Of a DNA stretch of 16,238 nucleotides, positions 1-8,524 are shown piece after piece (positions within the stretch are counted from its first letter, which is position 1; each line of letters opens with the position of its first letter). The stretch lies in contig DGSL01000003.1 in NCBI GenBank assembly GCA_002393965.1, forward strand, positions 1 to 16,238. Direction: 5' to 3'. The position numbers and the translations under genes are program-made. The notes under the pieces are model-generated. The model searched no databases, had not been told where the DNA came from, and was given only the letters and a program-made list of their open reading frames with translations. This DNA comes from Bacteroidales bacterium UBA4363 (GTDB lineage: Bacteria; Bacteroidota; Bacteroidia; Bacteroidales; Paludibacteraceae).

Positions 1-688
1 TGACAGAACAATAGACTGTGTCCTGTGAGAAACGCAATCTTTGGATGCCTTTCATGTTGTCGTAACGGCTGGATTTCGTCCGTATCCATTGTTTGTCAGA
101 AGCAAGACGCTTGGCGCTGATAATCTCTTCGTGCCTCCAAAAACGCATGTCTATACGGAAGAATTCAATATCTTTTATTATACAATCTGACAGACAGGAA
201 TGCATCCTTCTTCTCTGTTCTTCTGTACTTTTCGCACTATCACGAATTTCTTGTCGACATAGCTCGAAATCTTGTTCATTAAGATAGTGTTTCTCATCAA
301 AATAAGCAAAAAGAACATAATGACAATAATGTTCTGTCATCGTGGTATCGTGACCGCGTTCACGTCTTTGTTGTCGAAATATCCACGGCTCTGTATATAA
401 ATCAGCACCAATCACAACCTGAATTTTATAATTATCCTTTAGATGTTTTATACTTGGAAGAACTTTCGCATTATGCTCTACATCATGATAAAGAACCGAG
501 AAATTTTTGCCTATGTAAAAATCCTTATGCTCCTTGAAATTGTAGTTGAAATATGCCACTGTATCCCCTTTGAATTTCTCCAATGGTCTGTAATACGGAT
601 TGCCGCTCGCCGGTTTGTAACTTTGACACGATGCCAGGACAGATAACAAGACTGCCATAAACAGATAGGTCGTTTTTATATGTTTCAT
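1..688 (-). CDS. Putative lipoprotein of unknown function, 3' end outside the window
   Basis: An uninterrupted minus-strand frame runs from ATG at 688 to the left edge (229 codons, no stop), so the C-terminus is missing. The N-terminus is a textbook lipoprotein signal: MKHIKT, a hydrophobic stretch, then the lipobox L18-A19-S20-C21, so the mature protein is probably lipid-anchored at Cys21. The rest is polar and soluble, with no family I recognise. The visible end holds the segment SSRYDNMKGIQRLRFSQDT (20 residues before the final VYCSV); nearly the same peptide is encoded by a broken plus-strand copy near 9844-9909. A TAnnTTTG match at 752-759 could be its promoter. Base composition is AT-richer than the housekeeping genes to the right. 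Short plus-strand frames inside it are shadows. Confidence 0.8.
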   Translation of the reverse strand, partial: MKHIKTTYLFMAVLLSVLASCQSYKPASGNPYYRPLEKFKGDTVAYFNYNFKEHKDFYIGKNFSVLYHDVEHNAKVLPSIKHLKDNYKIQVVIGADLYTEPWIFRQQRRERGHDTTMTEHYCHYVLFAYFDEKHYLNEQDFELCRQEIRDSAKSTEEQRRRMHSCLSDCIIKDIEFFRIDMRFWRHEEIISAKRLASDKQWIRTKSSRYDNMKGIQRLRFSQDTVYCSV

Positions 689-751
689 GATTTTACTCAC
701 ATTTGTTTTCTATTCCTATCGCTTATTTGCAAACTCTATCCAAAGCACGCC

Positions 752-759
752 CAAACATA
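752..759 (-). promoter_or_regulatory. Possible promoter -7 box of the left-edge lipoprotein gene
   Basis: Read on the minus strand this is TATGTTTG, a full match to the Bacteroidota -7 consensus TAnnTTTG, about 60 bp upstream of the ATG at 688. A TTTG lies further upstream (772-775) but only 12 bp away, shorter than the usual spacing of about 20, so the -33 element is not convincing. Confidence 0.35.
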
Positions 760-897
760 CCCTATAACTTGCAAATTGATGTAGTCTTCGATTAAACAGA
801 AAGCAGAACCATGCTTACTTGGATTATGCTGAGGTGAAGAAGATTCTGTCGACAAAACTTGACAAACTTTATAAGCAACATGACAAGCTCAAAAAAA

Positions 898-1305
898 CTA
901 TTTGGGTTTGGCTGTAAACTCAAGGATGACATGATACGTTTCTGTCAGCACTTTCATTTTCTTCCCTGTAATTTCTATGATTTTTAATGTGGGCATGTTT
1001 TCTGTCACTATATATATACCATCATCGTTTTTCCCGATCTTATTTCTGTCAAAAACAGTGTCTGGGGTTTGAGAAATATAATACGGCAATGCAACATCAA
1101 ATTGTCTTGCTCCGTTGTTAATATGACAGAATACAGAATCTCGTGAGTATATTTCACAAACGCTGCTTCCAGGAACATTATTATTGACGACGGTCTCCCA
1201 CTTATATTTTGTCAAAAGGTCAATAACAGACTTTTGATCTTGTGCCCTACAACCAGCATTCAGGAATTGACACATTATGAGAATTAAAACTATTTGTATT
1301 TTCAT
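898..1305 (-). CDS. Small exported protein, probable lipoprotein, unknown function
   Basis: The 135-residue product starts MKIQIVLILIMCQFLNAGC. It has a short hydrophobic signal ending in L15-N16-A17-G18-C19, which fits a Bacteroidota lipoprotein signal although Asn at -3 is unusual. The mature part is small, with alternating polar and hydrophobic stretches such as CEIYSRDSVFCHI and MKVLTETYHVILEF. This suggests a beta-rich, lipocalin-like or immunity-type fold, which is inference only. Its ATG shares one base with the stop of the upstream gene (TAATG at 1307-1303), so the two are almost certainly co-transcribed and translationally coupled. That makes a functional link with the cysteine-domain protein plausible, for example as partner or inhibitor, but nothing in the sequence proves it. 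Confidence 0.75.
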   Translation of the reverse strand: MKIQIVLILIMCQFLNAGCRAQDQKSVIDLLTKYKWETVVNNNVPGSSVCEIYSRDSVFCHINNGARQFDVALPYYISQTPDTVFDRNKIGKNDDGIYIVTENMPTLKIIEITGKKMKVLTETYHVILEFTAKPK

Positions 1306-2102
1306 TATTTATTGTTTTTGATTCCTATCACAGGAATGTTGTATGAATTGATAAAATTAGAATAATCTGCTACTCTCCAGTTTATATGCATCGGATCATA
1401 ATAGACATATTCCTGAGAATTCGTATATCCCATTATGGCTACACTGTGTGTTCCATTGCAAATAGACGAAAAAACGACGGCACCTTCATCAATGGCTTCC
1501 TTTACATTGGAGTACCAAACCACCTCAAAATTAAAACAAATTAAATTCTCTGCCTCCTGAGGAGAGATTCCTCCCGATGTAAAAATAAATTTTGAGGTTT
1601 GATAAAAATATTGCATTTGATATACACCTTCGTTAATACTTCCTCCCAAAAGGTGATTGACATATTCTAACGTTGCGGGAAAACATGAAGATATAATCTG
1701 TGTTCCTGTTGGTTGGATATATTCCTTAGCCAATACGTCATCAGATGCTGGAATATAATCTTTCCCAACGTCATTAGAATATTGTCCCTGTCCCATGTAC
1801 ACATCTTCCTCAGATTCTCCGTCCTCCTCATCGTCTTCCGGAGGCGTATCCTCATCGTCAAACATATCCACTCCGTCGTTTTCCTCATCGGAATAGTCTG
1901 CATCGTCCTCTTCCCAACTGGCTTCAACAACCACTTCCGGGAGTTCGGTCTCATAGGCTACGTCGTCGGAGACGTCCTCGCCTTGCTCGGTGGCACGAAC
2001 GGAAATACCCCATCCGACCAATAAGCCACCCGGTTCCAACGTCAGACCTGCCGTCAGCATCAAAAGGAGCATCAGGCGGGGCAATGTTCTCGTTCGCTTC
2101 AT
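1305..2102 (-). CDS. Secreted protein with acidic linker and C39/papain-like cysteine domain
   Basis: 265 residues. Residues 1-37 form a basic start followed by a long hydrophobic signal or anchor (RLMLLLMLTAGL, then GGLLVGWG). Residues about 42-105 are extremely acidic (runs of D and E), preceded by ELPEVVVEA. The C-terminal 140 residues resemble the C39-like cysteine peptidase fold: GTQIISSCFPATLEYVNHLL with Cys140 at the start of a helix, GTHSVAIMGY with His219, and YVYYDPM with Asp236. This matches the Cys...His...Asp order and the usual 'H-x-V-x-I-x-GY ... Y-x-DP' pattern of Peptidase_C39_2-type domains. Peptidase activity is inference; inactive relatives exist. The DNA is GC-rich over the signal region and AT-rich over the catalytic part. 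The stop overlaps the start of the next gene by one base. An alternative upstream ATG at 2148 lies in another frame. Confidence 0.7.
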   Translation of the reverse strand: MKRTRTLPRLMLLLMLTAGLTLEPGGLLVGWGISVRATEQGEDVSDDVAYETELPEVVVEASWEEDDADYSDEENDGVDMFDDEDTPPEDDEEDGESEEDVYMGQGQYSNDVGKDYIPASDDVLAKEYIQPTGTQIISSCFPATLEYVNHLLGGSINEGVYQMQYFYQTSKFIFTSGGISPQEAENLICFNFEVVWYSNVKEAIDEGAVVFSSICNGTHSVAIMGYTNSQEYVYYDPMHINWRVADYSNFINSYNIPVIGIKNNK

Positions 2103-2272
2103 TTGCGGTTACAACGATAGACAGAATGGTTAGGAACGTTCTTTTCATTTGATTTATAGATAATTGATTGAGGAAACGAAAATACGAATAATTCTCTTAG
2201 TTTCTTCGCAACCACCCTTCTTCGCCATGGCATAGTGAGTAAACTTTCTCTGCTCATGGCTTAATCGAAAGG

Positions 2273-3733
2273 TCATTCCGCAGACTTGTTGCGAAGCATC
2301 TGCAAGGCTTCTGACATTACTTTCGAGCCGAGCAGGTACAATGTGCCGAAATAGAAGGATGCTGCCAGAAGAATCTGCAGCAGGGTCAGTGGCAGGTCGG
2401 GCAGGGGATGGGAGAGGGCGTGCAGATTGAGATAGCCGACAGCCTTGACCAGCAGGAACATGAGTCCGGAGATTAGCGCATAGGGTGCGATGTCTCGGAT
2501 TTGCTGCAGGATGGAATAGGCGACCTTGTGTTGTGTGACGATCATGTCGGCAAGCCAGGAGACGACTCCGGCAACGGAGAATCCTATCAGCATGTATTCG
2601 ATGCGCTGATAGAAAAGCAGAGTAAGCAGTATCAGTGCATTTTTCAGCATGTCCAGCATGAAGGTCGTGTGCGAGGCACCGCGGACCGTGATGATCGTGG
2701 CATTGAGGGAATGAAGCGGAAAGGTCAGCGAACCGACAATCATCAGTTGGAAATAGGGTACGGCGGGCAGCCATTTGTCGGTCAGCACGAGCGATACCAA
2801 CGGGGCGGTGAGTGAACCCAGTCCAATCATGACGGGGAAGATGAGAAATGCGGTAATGCGCATCATCTTGCGCAGATAGGCAATCTGTCTGCGAGCGTCA
2901 TGGTCGAGGCGTGCCAGAATGGGGTATGCCACACCGGATGTCGTACTGGCAACTACGGTGGAGGGGATCTGCTGGAACTTGTTGGCCTGGTTGTAGAACC
3001 CGAGCAGGGCGGAAGAATAGAATCGTCCGATGCATACGTTGTAGATATTACGGACAACGGTGCTGATGACGGTCATCATCAGCAGGAAGAAGGAGAAGGC
3101 GAATACCTCGCGTATGATATGGAAGTCGGCTCTGAGTCCAAACCTGTAATGGGAAAACATCCATAGCATCAGGGTCCGTACGGTGGGCTGAAGGACAACC
3201 TGCCAGGCGAGAGCCCAGTAGCCGAATCCCATAAGGGCAAGAACGATGGCGACGATGCCGGCAACGATGGCAGAGGAGAGGTCGGCAAGTGAGATATGGT
3301 GGAAGTCAACGGCTTTGGTCAGTACGATATTCTGTACGATGCCCAACGAATTGATGATTATGGCGAGAAAGAGAAACCGGGCAAGGTCGGTCAGTGGTGG
3401 TTTATTAAAAAAAACGGAGAGAGAAGGCGCGGAGATGTAGAGGAGCAGATAGATGATGATGGACAGTCCGACATTAAAATAGAAAATGGCGGCATAGTCA
3501 GCAGGTCGGTTCTCCTTGCGCCGAACGAGTGCTGAGGTAAACCCCGACTCCACCAGCGTATTGGAAAGTTGGGTGAAGATGGCGAGTGCCCCCATGAGTC
3601 CGAAATCGTCCGGAGAAAGCAGTCGGGCGGTGATGATGCCGACTAACAGTGCGATAATCTGAAAGCCTGATTTGTCCAAGGCATTCCAGAGAAGTGCTTT
3701 TGCCGTTTTATTTCTCAACTCGGAGGATGGCAT
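2273..3733 (-). CDS. Oligosaccharide/polysaccharide flippase, MOP superfamily (Wzx-like)
   Basis: A 486-residue, almost wholly hydrophobic protein with about 12-14 predicted membrane segments. The N-terminus ELRNKTAKALLWNALDKSGFQ followed by GIITARLLSPDDFGLMG is typical of the polysaccharide biosynthesis export family (Polysacc_synt; WzxC/RfbX-like). These inner-membrane proteins flip undecaprenyl-diphosphate-linked glycans to the periplasmic face. Length is usual for the family. The start overlaps the end of the S41 peptidase gene by 26 bp, and no later ATG keeps the conserved N-terminus, so it is probably translated from the queA-peptidase transcript. The glycan cannot be inferred because no glycosyltransferase genes adjoin it. 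A 206-codon same-strand frame inside its 3' half (2154-2774) is a shadow. Confidence 0.9.
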   Translation of the reverse strand: MPSSELRNKTAKALLWNALDKSGFQIIALLVGIITARLLSPDDFGLMGALAIFTQLSNTLVESGFTSALVRRKENRPADYAAIFYFNVGLSIIIYLLLYISAPSLSVFFNKPPLTDLARFLFLAIIINSLGIVQNIVLTKAVDFHHISLADLSSAIVAGIVAIVLALMGFGYWALAWQVVLQPTVRTLMLWMFSHYRFGLRADFHIIREVFAFSFFLLMMTVISTVVRNIYNVCIGRFYSSALLGFYNQANKFQQIPSTVVASTTSGVAYPILARLDHDARRQIAYLRKMMRITAFLIFPVMIGLGSLTAPLVSLVLTDKWLPAVPYFQLMIVGSLTFPLHSLNATIITVRGASHTTFMLDMLKNALILLTLLFYQRIEYMLIGFSVAGVVSWLADMIVTQHKVAYSILQQIRDIAPYALISGLMFLLVKAVGYLNLHALSHPLPDLPLTLLQILLAASFYFGTLYLLGSKVMSEALQMLRNKSAE

Positions 3734-5396
3734 CGTACTGCTGTTTATCGTTGAGAATCTCCAGTGTTTTCTTCAAGACAGGGTCCTCCTTCAGTGTGTA
3801 TTGGATTGGTCCTTTCTGGAAGTAGTAGCGAAGGATGATTTCGGTATTGATGTAATCCAGAATATCCTTTTTGTTCTGTTCGAGATCGGTATCAACATCG
3901 ACAGCGAGTTTTCGTTCCAATGCGTCGAATTCCTCTTTGGCACGTTGGTCATACCCTTCGTACTTGGCTATTTCCTTCAGGTGTCGCAGTGCATCGGTCG
4001 ATTTCAGGTGATAGGAGAAACCCTTGTCTTTGACAAATTTCTTAAACTCGGTCCAGTCGTTCTCTGAGATGGAGAACTGCGAAGGTTCTGCGATATGCCT
4101 GTTGCGCTGGGCATACTCTGTCGCGAAGTCGAAGATATAGTGGCGAGCATACAATTCGTCGGCGATGTTGAGGTTGTGTTCGTTTTTCACTTCCACGTCG
4201 GGAGTGATACCACCTCCGTCCCGCACTTCGCGTCCGGCCCGTGTATGAAATACGCTTGTCAGCGAATCCGGTATGCGAGAGAGGGAGCCATCCTCGTTGC
4301 GGTGTGCATAGTCGATAGCCTGAATACATCTTCCAGAGGGTGTGTAGTACTTCGCGATGGTCAATTTGAGGCTACCGTCATAGGGGAGCGGGCGTGTACT
4401 TTGAACCAGTCCTTTGCCATAGGATCGTGTTCCGACCACGATGCCTCGGTCCAAGTCCTGAATGGCGCCGGAGACGATTTCTGAAGCGGAAGCGGAAGCC
4501 CCGTTGATAAGGACTGCCAGCGGCATATTCGGTTCGATAGGGTCGGATGAGGTGCGGTAGTCCTCGTCCATTTGTTTCGTCTTTCCTTTGGTGAACAAGA
4601 CTTTTTCCTCCTTATTGACGAAGAGGGAGAGAATGTTGACAGCCTGGTCCAGCAGGCCACCAGGATTGTTACGCAGATCGAGAACCAGTTGTTTCATGCC
4701 TTTCCCTTTCAGTTCGATGATAGCGGACTTGATATGTTCTGCGGAGTTTTCGGTGAACTGATTGAGAAGGATGTATCCCGTATTGGCATCCACCATGCCG
4801 TACCATGTGACCGGATCGATATGTATTTTCTGTCGGACCAGTGTTCGTTTCACGGAGCCTGTTCCAGGTCTGTCCACGACCACGGTGACGGAAGTGCCTG
4901 GAACTCCACGCAGTTGTTCGCTGACGTTGGAGACCGTCATGCCGTCGGTTTTCTTTCCGTCAATAGACCTGATGATGTCACCCGCCTGCAGTCCTGCCTT
5001 GTGTGCGGGCATTCCCTCGTAGGGTTCGGAAATAACGATGTCATAGGTCTTGTTAGTGGTATCGCGGAAGTGTTGAGAAATGATGGCTCCGATGCCTCCG
5101 TATTCCCCGGACATCTGAAGTTTGAATTCCGACTGTTCTTCCTGTGGGATGTAGTTGGTGTAGGGATCCAGGGACACGAGCATGCCGTCGATTGACTTGC
5201 GGATAAGTTTCTGCGGATGGATGGAATCTACATAATAGACGTTGAGTGTCTTGAGGATGGAATTATAAACGTCCAGATTCTTAGAAAGTTCGAATCTCGT
5301 ATCGGTCTTTTCGGACGTAGCTGCAATGGCATTGCCTATAGCAAGAGACAATCCCCAGAGCAGGACGGAAGTCAAAAAATATTTTCTGAGCATCAT
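3708..5396 (-). CDS. S41 family C-terminal processing peptidase (CtpA/Prc type)
   Basis: 562 residues from the ATG at 5396. An upstream ATG at 5429 would overlap queA and put a polar stretch before the signal, so the later start is preferred; a second ATG sits at 5393. A signal peptide (RKYFLTSVLLWGLSLAIG) targets it to the periplasm. Next come an S41 N-terminal helical region, a PDZ domain (about residues 97-180, with GEYGGIGAII and AGLQAGDIIRSIDG) and the protease core. The catalytic Ser303 lies in GASASASEIVSGAIQD and Lys328 in RSYGKGLVQ, 25 residues apart as in Prc and D1 processing protease. A helical C-terminal tail of about 150 residues follows. The enzyme trims or degrades periplasmic proteins from a C-terminal tag. 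It lies 10 bp after queA and overlaps the flippase gene. Confidence 0.95.
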   Translation of the reverse strand: MMLRKYFLTSVLLWGLSLAIGNAIAATSEKTDTRFELSKNLDVYNSILKTLNVYYVDSIHPQKLIRKSIDGMLVSLDPYTNYIPQEEQSEFKLQMSGEYGGIGAIISQHFRDTTNKTYDIVISEPYEGMPAHKAGLQAGDIIRSIDGKKTDGMTVSNVSEQLRGVPGTSVTVVVDRPGTGSVKRTLVRQKIHIDPVTWYGMVDANTGYILLNQFTENSAEHIKSAIIELKGKGMKQLVLDLRNNPGGLLDQAVNILSLFVNKEEKVLFTKGKTKQMDEDYRTSSDPIEPNMPLAVLINGASASASEIVSGAIQDLDRGIVVGTRSYGKGLVQSTRPLPYDGSLKLTIAKYYTPSGRCIQAIDYAHRNEDGSLSRIPDSLTSVFHTRAGREVRDGGGITPDVEVKNEHNLNIADELYARHYIFDFATEYAQRNRHIAEPSQFSISENDWTEFKKFVKDKGFSYHLKSTDALRHLKEIAKYEGYDQRAKEEFDALERKLAVDVDTDLEQNKKDILDYINTEIILRYYFQKGPIQYTLKEDPVLKKTLEILNDKQQYDAILRVEK

Positions 5397-5406
5397 TTGT
5401 TTGTGA

Positions 5407-6465
5407 TCAGTCGATAATGAGCATTGCATCGCCGTAGACGCCGAAACGGTAGTCCTGTTTCAGCGCCTCCTTATAGGCATTCATTACGTTGTCGTATCCT
5501 CCAAAGGCGCAGGTCATCATGAGCAGGGTGGAGTAAGGCTGGTGGAAATTGGTGACCAGTGCGGTAGGTATCTGGCAGACGTAAGGTGGAAAAATGAACT
5601 TATTGGTCCATCCTTGATAGGGTTTCAGTGCTCCTTCGCTGCCGACGGAAGATTCGACAGCGCGTAGTGTCGTTGTGCCGACTGCCAGTACTTGTTTCCC
5701 GTTTTCGCGTGCTTGGTTAACTCGGTCGGCCGTTGCTTGTGAGATCACAGCGGGTTCGGAATCCGGTTTGTGTTTGGTCAGATCCTCCACGTCGATTTCT
5801 CTGAAGTTGCCCAATCCGGCATGCAGCGTCAGATAGGAGAAGTCGATACCCTTAATCTCGGCGCGTTTGAGCAGTTCGCGCGAGAAGTGGAGTCCGGCAG
5901 CAGGAGCGACCACGGCCCCTTCGTTTTTAGCGTAATAGGTTTGATAGCGTTCGGCATCTTCCTCGTTCACTTCGCGTCGGTCCTTGATATAGTTTGGGAT
6001 GGGGGTCTGTCCCATGGAGTAGAGAGTCTGTTTGAATTGGTCGTGTGGTCCGTCGTAGAGGAAACGCAGCGTACGTCCACGGGAAGTGGTATTGTCAATG
6101 ACCTCTGCCACGAGGGAGTTATCTTCGCCGAAATAGAGTTTGTTTCCTATGCGGATTTTGCGTGCAGGGTCCACGAGCACGTCCCACAGTCGCAGTTCTT
6201 CGTTGAGTTCACGCAGGAGAAATACCTCGATTTTAGCATTTGTCTTTTCCTTATTGCCGTAGAGTCGCGCAGGAAAGACTTTTGTGTCGTTGAAGAGAAA
6301 GACGTCCTTTTCATCGAAATAGTCAAGGATCTCTTTAAAGTTCTTGTGTTCAATAGTCCCGTCTGACTTGTGAAGCACCATCATCTTGGATTCGTCGCGA
6401 TTCTGTGCAGGGTGCAGAGCCAGCCGTTCCTCATCGAGGTTGAATTTAAATTCGGATAATTTCAT
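5407..6465 (-). CDS. queA: S-adenosylmethionine:tRNA ribosyltransferase-isomerase
   Basis: 352 residues, normal length for QueA. The enzyme moves the ribosyl part of SAM onto preQ1 in the wobble position of GUN-anticodon tRNAs, giving epoxyqueuosine. Recognisable family stretches are [15 protein letters not shown] near residues 57-70, GQTPIPNYI, the signature [25 protein letters not shown] and [16 protein letters not shown] 6465 is the natural start, in line with the family N-terminus MKLSEFKF. It heads the minus-strand set queA-S41 peptidase-flippase and has its own well-formed promoter about 70 bp upstream. In Bacteroidales queA commonly lies next to truB and uppP, as here. Confidence 0.97.
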   Translation of the reverse strand: MKLSEFKFNLDEERLALHPAQNRDESKMMVLHKSDGTIEHKNFKEILDYFDEKDVFLFNDTKVFPARLYGNKEKTNAKIEVFLLRELNEELRLWDVLVDPARKIRIGNKLYFGEDNSLVAEVIDNTTSRGRTLRFLYDGPHDQFKQTLYSMGQTPIPNYIKDRREVNEEDAERYQTYYAKNEGAVVAPAAGLHFSRELLKRAEIKGIDFSYLTLHAGLGNFREIDVEDLTKHKPDSEPAVISQATADRVNQARENGKQVLAVGTTTLRAVESSVGSEGALKPYQGWTNKFIFPPYVCQIPTALVTNFHQPYSTLLMMTCAFGGYDNVMNAYKEALKQDYRFGVYGDAMLIID

Positions 6466-6534
6466 TACTCAGGTAGATATTGTTTTTTTTGTTTTATCAA
6501 TGAGATTAAGGTAGAGAGCCTACTTCAAGTCGGA

Positions 6535-6566
6535 CAAAGATACAACACCGATGTAGGGGTTGTCAA
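6535..6566 (-). promoter_or_regulatory. Promoter of the queA operon
   Basis: On the minus strand, TATCTTTG at 6542-6535 matches the Bacteroidota -7 box TAnnTTTG exactly. A CTTGAC sequence around 6567-6562 places a TTG (one base short of TTTG) 21 bp upstream, the expected spacing for the -33 element. The predicted start of transcription is near 6528, giving a leader of about 60 nt before the queA ATG. It implies that queA is transcribed separately from truB upstream. Confidence 0.6.
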
Positions 6567-6685
6567 GAGTAAAAACGTGAAAAATATTGAAAATAAGATC
6601 CGATGTATTTTCGTCTGAACGGGATAAGGCCTCGGATATGGGGAATAGGCGGCTGGTATGGTGTGGGAGTGTCACCGTGTCCGTT

Positions 6686-7543
6686 TCATTCCGTCTGGTC
6701 TTGGTTGTGAAACGTGTGAGTATCAGTGAGCTGAGACAGGGAAAGGAGGAAATCGTCTATCTGTTGGCATTGTTCCACCCGAACCTCTCCAATCCGAGTA
6801 CGTCGAAGCGCAGAGAGATAGGCACCACTGCCGAGAGAGCGTCCGATATCGCGAGCCAGAGCTCGGATGTAGGTTCCTTTGCTGCAGACGATACGGATGG
6901 TCAGGGATGGGAAACCCTGAGTCTGACGGTGTTCGGCGGCAGAGATGCTATGGGGGAATGATGAGTTGTTGCTATGTGTCGGGGGTTCTTCGTCTGGCAT
7001 TACGGGCGTCACTTCTGTTGGGCCTGCCACGGAGGCTGGTGTAAAGTCGAGAATTTCCAGTTCATCGATTGTCAGCACTTTTTTCTTCAGTGGCACATCC
7101 GTTCCCTTACGTGCCAGTTTGTAGGCGCGGTCCCCGTTGACTTTGACGGCGGAATAGGCAGGCGGTTCCTGCTCGATTGTCCCGATAAAGTCCTTCAGTT
7201 TCTCTTCGATCCTATTACGAGAGATATGCTGGAAGGGATAGAGGCAGTCAATAGGGTGTTCGCGGTCGAAAGACGGTGTGGTGGCTCCCAGTTGCATCGT
7301 CGCGACGTATTCCTTGGTCTGATATTGTAATGTATCGATGCGTTTGGTCGCTTTTCCGGTGCAGACAATCAGTACTCCTGTTGCCATAGGGTCCAGTGTT
7401 CCGGCATGCCCGACTTTCAAGTTTTTCGGTCGTACGCCGAGGTGTTTGCATAGGGCGCGTCGCACCTTGTTGACCACATCAAACGAAGTCCATGTCAGCG
7501 GTTTGTCAAAGTAGAGAACCGTTCCTTGCTGAAAGTCCGTCAC
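6686..7543 (-). CDS. truB: tRNA pseudouridine-55 synthase
   Basis: Makes the universal pseudouridine in the T loop of tRNA. 285 residues from GTG 7543; this start gives MTDFQQGTVLYFDKPLTWTS, which fits the family N-terminus. A TTG at 7588 would add 15 residues with no family counterpart, and no ATG is available. The catalytic Asp51 lies in GHAGTLDPMATG, followed by TKEYVATMQLGATTPSFD, EQEPPAYSAVKVNG, RAYKLARKG and SKGTYIRALARDIG. Between the strand ending LEILDF and the strand LTIRIVCSKGTY there is a low-complexity insert of about 40 residues (169-211, rich in P, E, S, T, H) that the short Bacteroides-type enzymes lack, plus a polar tail. It follows uppP by 111 bp. Confidence 0.95.
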   Translation of the reverse strand: MTDFQQGTVLYFDKPLTWTSFDVVNKVRRALCKHLGVRPKNLKVGHAGTLDPMATGVLIVCTGKATKRIDTLQYQTKEYVATMQLGATTPSFDREHPIDCLYPFQHISRNRIEEKLKDFIGTIEQEPPAYSAVKVNGDRAYKLARKGTDVPLKKKVLTIDELEILDFTPASVAGPTEVTPVMPDEEPPTHSNNSSFPHSISAAEHRQTQGFPSLTIRIVCSKGTYIRALARDIGRSLGSGAYLSALRRTRIGEVRVEQCQQIDDFLLSLSQLTDTHTFHNQDQTE

Positions 7544-7654
7544 GTTATACAGAGAAAAAAGTTTATTTTCAGAAGCCGTTTTTTTCAAGGCAATGTTTAG
7601 GCACGTTTACCATTACTCTTTTGGCTTGCAAAAAGGTTGCTGAGGATGTTAAGG

Positions 7655-8512
7655 TCAGTCCACCATGGTTAGGGAGTGTCCTGTGCAGAGCAGGAACAGG
7701 ATAATGCCCCCTACGATGATGCGGTAGAGACCGAATACCTTGAATCCATATTTGGATAGAAAGGCGACGAACCATTTCATGGCGAGCAGAGCCACAACAA
7801 AGGCTACGGCGCATCCGATAATGAGCATCAGGATATTGTGTGCCGTTGCCCATGAACTATCTTCCTTGAAGAGGTCCAGCAGATCCAGCAGAGTAGCTCC
7901 AGCCATGGTGGGTACCGCCAAAAAGAAGGAGAACTCCGCTGCTTTCTTGCGCGTAAGGCCTTGAGCCATACCTCCCACGATTGTTGCCATGGAACGTGAC
8001 ACACCTGGAATGACAGAGATGCACTGGAAGAGACCTATGCGGAATGCGCGTCGCTCGTTCACTTCCTTCTTTTCGTCTGGGTGGTTGAATATGCGGTCAC
8101 AGAAGAGCATGAAGATACCTCCGACGACCAGCATGACTGCCACGACCTCAACTGAGTCGAGTAACCAATCAAGCAGTCCGGACTTCTTAGCCGCCATCCC
8201 GATGACTACGGCAGGAAGCACGCCGATGAAGAGGAGCCAGTAGAATCGGAACGAATGAATCAGTTTTCGGAAGCCATGGATTCCTTCTTTTGGCGGTTCG
8301 GGATTAGTAGAGAAGAAATGTCGCCAATAGAGAACGACAACGGATAGTATGGCGCCGAATTGAATGATGAACGTGAAAGCATGGACGAACTCGTCGCCGG
8401 GTTCGATGCCAAGGAGATTTTGGGTGATAATCATGTGACCGGTAGAAGAAACAGGCAGAAACTCTGTCAGTCCTTCTACGATAGCGATGATAACTGTCTG
8501 GAAAAGATCCAT
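7655..8512 (-). CDS. uppP: Undecaprenyl-diphosphatase (UppP/BacA)
   Basis: A 285-residue inner-membrane enzyme that hydrolyses undecaprenyl diphosphate to the monophosphate, recycling the lipid carrier for peptidoglycan and surface glycans; it is linked to bacitracin resistance. The two family signatures are intact: EGLTEFLPVSSTGH (residues 13-26, with the Glu and His catalytic residues) and PGVSRSMATI (169-178, with the conserved Arg173). About eight hydrophobic segments are visible. It sits 12 bp downstream of the DUF3098 gene in the ftsX-DUF3098-uppP-truB set, an arrangement common in Bacteroidales. Confidence 0.97.
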   Translation of the reverse strand: MDLFQTVIIAIVEGLTEFLPVSSTGHMIITQNLLGIEPGDEFVHAFTFIIQFGAILSVVVLYWRHFFSTNPEPPKEGIHGFRKLIHSFRFYWLLFIGVLPAVVIGMAAKKSGLLDWLLDSVEVVAVMLVVGGIFMLFCDRIFNHPDEKKEVNERRAFRIGLFQCISVIPGVSRSMATIVGGMAQGLTRKKAAEFSFFLAVPTMAGATLLDLLDLFKEDSSWATAHNILMLIIGCAVAFVVALLAMKWFVAFLSKYGFKVFGLYRIIVGGIILFLLCTGHSLTMVD

Positions 8513-8524
8513 ATCCGGCTATTG

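Noticed and set aside
2154..2774. 206-codon same-strand frame inside and past the flippase gene
   Set aside because: Its composition is that of an out-of-frame reading (many His, Arg, Pro, Ser), it has no family likeness, and most of it lies within the well-supported flippase frame.
3672..5195. Plus-strand frames opposite the S41 peptidase (3672-4067, 4095-4484, 4572-5195)
   Set aside because: These are antisense shadows of a strongly recognised gene and show no domain of their own.
5397..5429. S41 peptidase start at ATG 5429
   Set aside because: It overlaps queA and puts eleven polar residues in front of the signal peptide; ATG 5396 is better placed.
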